This document shows positions 26,866-33,134 of a stretch of 64,000 bases of DNA, in pieces. The DNA lies in assembly GCA_900542295.1 (NCBI GenBank), contig UQNJ01000011.1, positions 14,736 through 78,735 on the forward strand, read 5' to 3'. The number at the start of each line of letters is the position of its first letter. Positions within the stretch are counted from its first letter, which is position 1. The notes beneath the pieces were generated by a model, which made no database searches, was not told the DNA's origin, and saw only the letters and a program-made list of their open reading frames with translations. The stretch comes from an uncultured Eubacteriales bacterium. Lineage in GTDB: Bacteria; Bacillota; Clostridia; Peptostreptococcales; Anaerovoracaceae. The position numbers and the translations under genes were made by a program.

Positions 26866-27492
26866 ATGAATTTCAACAAGAAAAATCCGGGAAAACTTTT
26901 CGTATTTTCAGGACCTTCCGGTGCAGGCAAGGGAACTATCTGTAAAAGTCTTCTGGAGCAGATGAGTGAATTGGCAATTTCTGTTTCGATGACGACCCGT
27001 AAACCGAGGGTAGGAGAAACAGAAGGGATAAATTATTTTTTTACTGATAAAAATAAATTTGAGGAGAATATAGCCTGCAATAATTTTTTAGAATATGCTG
27101 AAGTTTACGGCAATTATTACGGTACACCAAAAGGACCTGTACTCAAAAAGCTGTCAGAAGGTATAGATGTAATACTTGAAATAGATATGCAGGGAGCACT
27201 CAAGATAAAAGAGAATTATCCTGAAGGAGTCTTTATATTTATACTTCCTCCGTCAATGGCTGAGCTTAGAAAAAGGCTTACAGGCAGGGGAACGGAAACG
27301 GAAGAAGCTATAGAGATGAGACTTGGAGAAACACTTAAAGAACTTTCCTATATAGATAAATATGATTACTGTGTAGTGAACGGTGTTCTGGAGGAGGCTG
27401 TGGCAAGAGTTAAGGCTATAGTAGTTGCAGAACACTCAAAGGTTGCTTTTACCGCAGAAGAACTGATTGAAAGTTATAAGGAGGAAGTATAA
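26866..27492 (+). CDS. gmk: Guanylate kinase
   Basis: 208 residues, ATG behind TAGGAG. P-loop GPSGAGKGT (about residues 16-24), the GMP-binding SMTTRKPRVGE and YFFTDKNKF, and DYCVVNG near the end are diagnostic. It converts GMP and ATP to GDP and ADP. The stop overlaps the rpoZ start. Confidence 0.97.
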   Translation: MNFNKKNPGKLFVFSGPSGAGKGTICKSLLEQMSELAISVSMTTRKPRVGETEGINYFFTDKNKFEENIACNNFLEYAEVYGNYYGTPKGPVLKKLSEGIDVILEIDMQGALKIKENYPEGVFIFILPPSMAELRKRLTGRGTETEEAIEMRLGETLKELSYIDKYDYCVVNGVLEEAVARVKAIVVAEHSKVAFTAEELIESYKEEV

Positions 27493-27695
27493 TGTTATAT
27501 CCATCTATCAATGAGATAAGAAAGAAAGCCGACAGCAGGTACACTATTGTGATTCTGGCTGCAAAGCGTGCGAGAGATATTATCGACGGAAAACCTATTC
27601 TTACCGATGTAGAAACAGATAAGCCTGTATCCATAGCAGCTAACGAAATTGCAGAGGATCTCATCACCTACAGCAGAGAAGAAGCTGTCTTATAA
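27492..27695 (+). CDS. rpoZ: RNA polymerase omega subunit
   Basis: 67 residues; ATG shares a base with the gmk stop. Conserved omega features are present: MLYPSINEIRKKADSRYTIVILAAKRAR (in the usual N-terminal position) and KPVSIAANEIAEDLI. gmk-rpoZ is the standard Firmicute pair. Confidence 0.96.
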   Translation: MLYPSINEIRKKADSRYTIVILAAKRARDIIDGKPILTDVETDKPVSIAANEIAEDLITYSREEAVL

Positions 27696-27719
27696 GTTTA
27701 AAGAATATGAGTTTTGAGG

Positions 27720-27745
27720 AGCGAAGCGTTGTGCTTCGCTCTTTT
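27720..27745 (+). terminator. Terminator of gmk-rpoZ
   Basis: AGCGAAGC (27720-27727), loop GTTGT, GCTTCGCT (27733-27740), then CTTTTT. Confidence 0.92.
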
Positions 27746-27910
27746 TCGATTTTATGTCCGAAAAGTCACATGTGTATTTCAGCCTACTACTTTTTCATTA
27801 AATGCGTGCCTTATTGTGTATAAAAGGAAATTTTAAAACCCTGTGATTCATATCTTTAAAGCATGTGTTTTCAACAGTTTAAAAAGAGTTCTTACCGGAG
27901 AGCAGATTTT

Positions 27911-27947
27911 AAATTTTGTCAAAAATTATCGTAATTTGACAAAATTT
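27911..27947. promoter_or_regulatory. Perfect 13-bp inverted repeat upstream of the LytTR gene
   Basis: AAATTTTGTCAAA (27911-27923) and TTTGACAAAATTT (27935-27947) are exact reverse complements separated by 11 bases. The centre lies roughly 60 bases upstream of the extended -10 at 27983-27991, an activator-like position. Between 27746 and 27910 I see nothing else. Confidence 0.75.
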
Positions 27948-27982
27948 GCAAAAAAATAGTGAAATGTGAAATGTGATGTCAA

Positions 27983-27991
27983 TGCTATAAT
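27983..27991 (+). promoter_or_regulatory. Extended -10 element of the LytTR gene
   Basis: TGC followed by TATAAT (27986-27991). There is no good -35 at the right distance, which fits an activator-dependent promoter. Confidence 0.6.
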
Positions 27992-28054
27992 ATCGGTAAA
28001 ATATGTAAGCTATTTCAAAGGGATGCCGCAAAAGGCGAAAGACAGGAGGCTGCT

Positions 28055-28384
28055 ATGGGCGAATATATACCTGTTATCACCAAAGAATGTAGCAGAAAGG
28101 TCAGAGTAGATGACATAGTTTATCTGGAACAGAGGCAGAGAAAGGTAGGAATTGTAACAAGGGAAGCTACTTACGAATGTTACGAAAAAATCTCCAATAT
28201 TGAGAAACAACTGGATGAGAGATTTTATCATACATTGAAGAAGTTAGTAGTTAATTTGGAGCAGATATCTGCTATGAGAGATCAGAATGTAGTGTTTCAA
28301 AATGGGACTGTATTGATGCTTGGAAGGGAGAGTTATATAAGAACTAAACAAGTATATACTGCATACCTTAGAAAGCTGATATAG
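28055..28384 (+). CDS. Stand-alone LytTR DNA-binding domain protein
   Basis: 109 residues, ATG behind AGGAGG. Almost the whole protein is a LytTR domain (KVRVDDIVYLEQRQRKVGIV ... YECYEKISNIEKQL ... FYHTLKKLVVNLEQI), with no receiver or membrane domain. Such stand-alone LytTR proteins regulate competence, bacteriocin or surface-protein genes in Firmicutes. It is transcribed just ahead of the surface adhesin operon, which has its own consensus promoter; regulation of that operon, or of itself through the palindrome upstream, is inference. Confidence 0.85.
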   Translation: MGEYIPVITKECSRKVRVDDIVYLEQRQRKVGIVTREATYECYEKISNIEKQLDERFYHTLKKLVVNLEQISAMRDQNVVFQNGTVLMLGRESYIRTKQVYTAYLRKLI

Positions 28385-28411
28385 CAAATGTAAAAAAATG
28401 AAAGTAAAATA

Positions 28412-28440
28412 TTGACAAAAGAAATGTTTAAGCATATAAT
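28412..28440 (+). promoter_or_regulatory. Full-consensus SigA promoter of the surface adhesin operon
   Basis: TTGACA (28412-28417), exactly 17 bases, TATAAT (28435-28440). Both hexamers match the consensus fully, rare in a chromosomal accessory locus. Confidence 0.9.
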
Positions 28441-28457
28441 TATGATATCATCACAAT

Positions 28458-28530
28458 AATGAGCTTACATTCATGCGAATTTAAAGAGCGTCTGATCCGG
28501 GGCGCTCTTTTTGATATGAAGAAGCTCATT
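28458..28530 (+). promoter_or_regulatory. Structured leader with internal terminator (attenuator candidate)
   Basis: AATGAGCTT (28458-28466) pairs with AAGCTCATT (28522-28530), enclosing AAAGAGCG (28483-28490) paired with CGCTCTTT (28503-28510) and a short T run, an intrinsic-terminator shape. It sits in the transcript between the consensus promoter and the TTG start at 28558. No known riboswitch class is recognised. Confidence 0.65.
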
Positions 28531-28557
28531 TTTATTTATAAGAAAGGGGGAATCAGT

Positions 28558-29127
28558 TTGGAAGTGTTAAAGAAAGCAGCAGCGGCTATTGTACTTTTGA
28601 TTGTTATATTAAGTACAGTTTTCCCATCTTTTGCTTTCGCAGAAATTGACAGTGATGTGGTTGATATCGATTTGAATGGAAATAAGGTTATAGAAAACCG
28701 GCTGAAAAGAGGTTCTGTTAAAGGATTTAAAAGCGATGAACAGGGAAAAGGACTGCAAGGCGCTGTGTTCGGTTTGTTTAGAGAGGAGGAAACGGATTTT
28801 AAAAAAGATAATGCACTGATGACTGATATGTCGGATGAAAACGGTTTTTTTGAATTTTTAGATGTACCATTTGGCAGATACAAGATATATGAAGTATCGT
28901 CTCCTAAAGGATACCGGGCAGATGGAAAGATTTATGAGGCAGTTATTGATGATAATTGTGATGTAGTGGATATATTTTCATGCAATCACCCGGTCACTAT
29001 CGCAAAGACCGGGGATAAAGCCTTGCCGGAGTCATGGAGCGCAGCGGGAATATCAGCACTGATTGCAGGCGCAACGGCATATATCGGGTATCGCAGGAAT
29101 AAAGCAGAAAGGAGGACACAGAGATGA
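28558..29127 (+). CDS. SpaA/Cna-B domain surface protein with C-terminal anchor
   Basis: 189 residues from TTG 28558, seven bases after GAAAGGGGG. An earlier in-frame ATG at 28459 would translate through the leader hairpin and is rejected. A signal peptide (to about residue 30) is followed by one SpaA-type prealbumin-like fold (GLQGAVFGLF ... GFFEFLDVPFGRYKIYEVSSPKGY, about 60-130) of the kind that forms isopeptide bonds, then an IAKTGD sorting-like motif, a membrane segment and a basic tail. It is probably a minor pilin or an anchoring subunit for the next gene's product; their genes overlap (ATGA). Confidence 0.8.
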   Translation: MEVLKKAAAAIVLLIVILSTVFPSFAFAEIDSDVVDIDLNGNKVIENRLKRGSVKGFKSDEQGKGLQGAVFGLFREEETDFKKDNALMTDMSDENGFFEFLDVPFGRYKIYEVSSPKGYRADGKIYEAVIDDNCDVVDIFSCNHPVTIAKTGDKALPESWSAAGISALIAGATAYIGYRRNKAERRTQR

Positions 29128-31403
29128 AAAACACAAAAAGGATAATTATTCTTGCAGTTATAATGTCAATGATATCTACAGCGGCTGTGCCGACTTTTGC
29201 AGCGGAAAAGGTAAATCTCAAAATGAGGCAATTGGGACCGTATTTTAAAAATCATCATAATGTGATTGACTGGGGAGAATACGATGGTAATATAACTGTA
29301 TTTCAGATAGGAAACGAATATGCTTTCTGCACTGAGGCCGGCAATGCAATAAGAGATGATGACGGAAACCAATGGATTCCGGGAAGTACTCCTGAATTTG
29401 ATGCTGACTATAATATAGATATAGTTACCAGGGATAATTCTTTACAGTCTAAAATAGCATATCTGGGATTTCTCAGACATAGAGACAACCCTGATATATG
29501 GAATGACAGGACTGTAAGAGATTGGTATTATGCTATGACGCAGATGATGATATGGCAGAGTCTTCCGGCACAATCAATAACAGCTAACGGCATGACTGAC
29601 GGAAAATACAACTCCTACTTTTTGAATCCGTCTTTAACTTCGGAATATGAAAGCTTTAGAGCAGGGATTCAAAAAGAATTGAATACATGGTCAAAACGCC
29701 CCGTCTTTAATGAACAGACTATCGAGGTTAAGGCAGGTGAAACCATTGAGGCAGTCGATTCTAACGAGGTTTTATGTGATTACAATGAATTCGTATATGA
29801 AGGGAGAGATGTGATTATAAAGCATGAAGCAGGCAGCAATAAATTATCCGTAACAGTGGCAGGTGATTGCAGCAGAAGAAAAATCGTGATTACAGAAGAA
29901 GAACTTGCTAAAGCAGGCTGTCTTAAGTATGAGTCAAAAGCACAGGTAAATTATGTTTATACAGCAGATAATTCACAAGATATGGCGGTTTACGGGTATA
30001 CCGATCCTGTGCCGCTTGCTCTGAGCTTAGATGTGGATATTCTTACAGGAAAAATAGCAATAGAAAAAACAAAAGCTCCGGATGCATATTCTGAAAAGTC
30101 AACTCCGGAGGAAGGAGCGGTATTTCAGGTATATCTTAAATCGGCGGGAGATTATTCAAAAGCAGATGACATATACAGGGATATAATAACGACTGACTCG
30201 AAAGGGCAATCTGTAACGAAAAAACTGCCTCACGGAGTGTACACAGTGCATCAGTTAAAAGGAGCATTGGGTCATGTCATGATAAAAGATTTTGATGTGG
30301 AAATAAAAAGCGACAGCCGTGATAAAACATATACATACACTGTCGAAAACGAAACACTTAAATCAAAACTGCAAATAGTTAAAAAGGATGTGGAAAGCGG
30401 AAGAGTTATTCCAAGAAAAGGAGCCTTATATGAGCTTGTCAATGTTGCTACGGGGAAACAGATTATAGGTCCGGGAGAGAAGGGATACTTTCTAACCGAT
30501 GAAAAGGGGTATATAGACCTTAATATGCATCTTTACTACGGAAAATATCTTCTTACGGAGAAGAAAGCTCCGGAAGGATATGTTCTTGGTGCGCCTGTAG
30601 AATTTGCAGTTGACGGAAGCAAAGAAAAAGTAATAATTGAGCAGTTTGATAAAGCGCAGAAAGGCATTATCAAGGTAACAAAGACCGGTGAGGTTTTAAG
30701 CAGTATTGAAAATAAGGGTGAAATATATACGCCCGTATATGAGGATAGTCCGCTTTCAGGAGTAAAATTTCAGGTAAGAGCTGCAGAGAATATAATTACA
30801 CCGGATGGAACATTAAGAGCAAGAAAAGGGGAGATTGTCGATACATTGGTTACAAAAAACGGAAAGGCAAAAACCGGAGAACTTTATCTTGGTGAATATG
30901 AAGTAATAGAGAGTGAGACTATAGATGGGTTTGTTATTGATAAAGAACCAAGAAAAGTCACACTAAAATATGAAGGTCAGGAAATTGAGGTGACAGAGGA
31001 GACCGTTTCCTTTAACAATAGGAGAAACAAGGTAAGAATAAATTTTAAAAAATTTATGGAGGAAGATGAGCTGTTCGGAATCGGCAGTGAGGATGTATAC
31101 AAAAATATTCTGTTCGGATTGTTTGCAGATGAAGAGATAACGGCAGCAGACGGAAGCAAAATACCGAAGGGAGGTCTTATTGAAACTACAGGAGTAATGC
31201 CGGCAAACTGCCAATATGAAGAAAATAAAGACGGTAAATTATATGAAGGAGAATTTACGAAAGACATTCCTGCAGGATATTATTATGTTCGGGAAATTGA
31301 AACTGATGACAGATATATTTTGAACGATGGGATATATAAAGTGAGTTTTTTGAGTACTCGGCATGAAGAGACAAAAGAAACTGTTTTAAAGGAGCAGAGG
31401 TAA
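29124..31403 (+). CDS. Thioester-domain adhesin with SpaA/Cna-B repeats
   Basis: 759 residues, overlapping the previous stop. Signal peptide to about residue 27. Residues about 30-200 resemble the thioester (TQXA) domain of Gram-positive TIE adhesins: a Cys in YAFCTEAG (near 72) and a Gln in the TQMMIWQ motif (near 140) are the candidate cross-link pair used to bind host amines covalently. Four Cna-B/SpaA-like domains follow (from about 305, 410, 510 and 630). No LPXTG-like motif or C-terminal membrane segment is present, so surface retention may need the neighbouring anchored SpaA protein. The thioester assignment is from motif pattern only. Confidence 0.8.
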   Translation: MKNTKRIIILAVIMSMISTAAVPTFAAEKVNLKMRQLGPYFKNHHNVIDWGEYDGNITVFQIGNEYAFCTEAGNAIRDDDGNQWIPGSTPEFDADYNIDIVTRDNSLQSKIAYLGFLRHRDNPDIWNDRTVRDWYYAMTQMMIWQSLPAQSITANGMTDGKYNSYFLNPSLTSEYESFRAGIQKELNTWSKRPVFNEQTIEVKAGETIEAVDSNEVLCDYNEFVYEGRDVIIKHEAGSNKLSVTVAGDCSRRKIVITEEELAKAGCLKYESKAQVNYVYTADNSQDMAVYGYTDPVPLALSLDVDILTGKIAIEKTKAPDAYSEKSTPEEGAVFQVYLKSAGDYSKADDIYRDIITTDSKGQSVTKKLPHGVYTVHQLKGALGHVMIKDFDVEIKSDSRDKTYTYTVENETLKSKLQIVKKDVESGRVIPRKGALYELVNVATGKQIIGPGEKGYFLTDEKGYIDLNMHLYYGKYLLTEKKAPEGYVLGAPVEFAVDGSKEKVIIEQFDKAQKGIIKVTKTGEVLSSIENKGEIYTPVYEDSPLSGVKFQVRAAENIITPDGTLRARKGEIVDTLVTKNGKAKTGELYLGEYEVIESETIDGFVIDKEPRKVTLKYEGQEIEVTEETVSFNNRRNKVRINFKKFMEEDELFGIGSEDVYKNILFGLFADEEITAADGSKIPKGGLIETTGVMPANCQYEENKDGKLYEGEFTKDIPAGYYYVREIETDDRYILNDGIYKVSFLSTRHEETKETVLKEQR

Positions 31404-31405
31404 AA

Positions 31406-31702
31406 ATGGCATATAGATCTAAAAAGGAGTTTACGATAGAAGAGCTGAGATGTATTTTAGATAACGAAAATGTAGATAATGTTCAGGTTAGAATAAATTA
31501 TGCCGACAGCTTCAAAGAATCATTTTTGCTGAAGATGGAGGCAGGCATGAAGCCTACCGGAATATTCAGAGAAGCCGGACTGCCTCCTGAGCTTATAGGA
31601 AGAAAGAGGATTGAAAAAGCCACATATACATGGACAGGAAGAAGAAAACGAGCGGAAATCCTACACAGTGATAATAGCTTAAACGGGAAAAAGCAGCCTT
31701 AG
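31406..31702 (+). CDS. Small HTH-type DNA-binding protein
   Basis: 98 residues starting two bases after the adhesin stop. The stretch MKPTGIFREAGLPPELIGRKRI matches small helix-turn-helix proteins found in clostridial accessory loci that resemble the N-terminal part of IS3-type transposase HTH domains. It is basic overall. The role is unknown: an operon regulator or a domesticated transposase fragment. A terminator overlaps its stop codon. Confidence 0.6.
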   Translation: MAYRSKKEFTIEELRCILDNENVDNVQVRINYADSFKESFLLKMEAGMKPTGIFREAGLPPELIGRKRIEKATYTWTGRRKRAEILHSDNSLNGKKQP

Positions 31703-31712
31703 GGCTGTTTTT
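31694..31712 (+). terminator. Short terminator overlapping the HTH gene stop
   Basis: CAGCC (31694-31698) with GGCTG (31703-31707), A-rich before and TTTTT after. Weak stem; possible partial read-through into the next genes. Confidence 0.55.
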
Positions 31713-31830
31713 CATATATGAGGCATCAGTGAGAGGAGGGGTGATGAGATGAAAAAAGGCATAATATAGACCGCTTATATTCGTTATAACTGAAGGATGA
31801 AAAGAAAGTTAAAAAGAAAGGAAAAGAAAA

Positions 31831-32343
31831 ATGAAAACCAATACAATGAGAAAAAGTGCCGCTTTTGTTATTTGCACAGCTATGTTAACTGCATCTACAG
31901 TTGTCAGCTTTGCAGCAGTATCCGGTGCTGAAACAGTACCTGTACATATCAATGTTCCTGCTACTGCTGTCGATTTTACTGTTACTGAAAAAATCAGCAT
32001 GACAGGAAAGGCCAATGCAGGAGATTTGACAATAGACAGCCTTGAGGTGACAAATAATAATGAGATAGGAGTTCTGAAAATAGAATCTATTAAAGCTTCT
32101 TCATCTAACGGCTGGATCTTGTCAGACAATTCTGCGGATTTTTTAAGAATGGAAAAGGACAGCAAGAAATTTTCTATAGTAGCAGATGATAGTCATGACT
32201 TGGTAACGGAATATAAAGAGGCAGGGACTGTAGATCCGGGGCAGACTGACACTACAGTCTTTTCCGGAAAGACATGTATAGTATCTGAACCAATTACAGA
32301 TGAAAAGGTTGCAGATGTAGTTGTTACTGTATCGATTATATAG
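31831..32343 (+). CDS. Secreted protein with DFTVTEKI-type domain (copy 1)
   Basis: 170 residues. Signal peptide to about residue 29, then a single beta-rich domain (about 45-170) beginning VDFTVTEKISM and ending ADVVVTVSII. The next-but-two gene carries a clear paralogue of this domain (DFTVTEKI, NGW.L, S.KFS/IS, EYK.AG, P/VADEKAAD). I do not recognise a named family. The strand-rich pattern is compatible with a surface subunit or carbohydrate-binding module. No anchor is seen. Confidence 0.7.
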   Translation: MKTNTMRKSAAFVICTAMLTASTVVSFAAVSGAETVPVHINVPATAVDFTVTEKISMTGKANAGDLTIDSLEVTNNNEIGVLKIESIKASSSNGWILSDNSADFLRMEKDSKKFSIVADDSHDLVTEYKEAGTVDPGQTDTTVFSGKTCIVSEPITDEKVADVVVTVSII

Positions 32344-32402
32344 AGAAATATCGGGAAAGCGCTCCTTATAGAGATGCTTTCCCGCATAAAGAGTGAGGCA
32401 AA

Positions 32403-32849
32403 ATGGGTATTGAGAATAAAAAAAGTAAAATTTTTATAGCAGTTCTGTTATTGATAATTGTTATGATGGGACTGCTTGTTGCGGTTTTATTGAACGAGGA
32501 CACAAAGACGGCAGTGATAGTGGATTCAAACCGGGAACTTATGGCTAATGACAGCGGCAAAATGAGAGTAAGCATAAATCCTGTGATCAGGGTTAAAGAA
32601 AACACAATGCAGGATATATATTGTTCAAATTTTAATCGAGACAGGCTGCTTAAATGTAAGATTTCTTTGGATGGCAAATATATCTACGAAAGCTGTTATA
32701 TCGAGCCTGACAAGACTATCAGAGCGGATGTGATAGATGAGAGTCATTTAAAAAAGGGAGAGAGTGAGGCGGTAGCAGAAATTTATTCATATGATATGGA
32801 AAAAAATCAGATGGGTCAGTCCAATGTTTCTGTAAGGCTGATAAGATAA
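32403..32849 (+). CDS. Single-pass membrane protein of unknown function in the adhesin operon
   Basis: 148 residues. One N-terminal membrane helix (about 9-30), then an exported domain with RVSINPVIRVKENTMQDIYCSNFN..RLLKCKISL and a VAEIYSYDMEKNQMGQSNVSVRL end. Similar strings occur, to my knowledge, in uncharacterised proteins next to surface-protein genes in Clostridia. It may assist assembly or retention of the neighbouring secreted proteins; that is inference. Confidence 0.65.
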   Translation: MGIENKKSKIFIAVLLLIIVMMGLLVAVLLNEDTKTAVIVDSNRELMANDSGKMRVSINPVIRVKENTMQDIYCSNFNRDRLLKCKISLDGKYIYESCYIEPDKTIRADVIDESHLKKGESEAVAEIYSYDMEKNQMGQSNVSVRLIR

Positions 32850-32861
32850 GGAGGAAATAAT

Positions 32862-33134
32862 ATGGAAAGGTACATAAAATCAGCAGTAATCGGAGCGTTG
32901 GTATTTATTTTAACACCGCAATCATCTTTTGCAGCCGTAAGTGCATCAGTACCGGTGACATTAACGATTCAGGCAGCAGATTTTCATGATGAAATAATTG
33001 AAGAAGCGGCATTTGTGTCTATGACAGGAGATAATCCCGGAGTATTTGTCTGGCTGGCAATTGCAGTATTTGCGACAGCGATAATTATATATATGGCATC
33101 AATGAAGGGAAAAGACAACTATGAGAAAAAATAG
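32862..33134 (+). CDS. Small secreted protein with C-terminal membrane anchor
   Basis: 90 residues, ATG behind AAGGAGG. N-terminal signal peptide (to about 25), a short beta segment, then SMTGDNP followed by a hydrophobic helix and a basic tail: the layout of a sortase substrate or a tail-anchored subunit, with MTGD in place of LPXTG. The 3' end overlaps the next gene by 14 bases, so translation is coupled. Confidence 0.7.
   Translation: MERYIKSAVIGALVFILTPQSSFAAVSASVPVTLTIQAADFHDEIIEEAAFVSMTGDNPGVFVWLAIAVFATAIIIYMASMKGKDNYEKK

Noticed and set aside
28459..28557. ATG start 33 codons upstream for the SpaA protein
   Set aside because: It would translate through the leader terminator and bury the signal peptide; TTG 28558 has a strong ribosome binding site.
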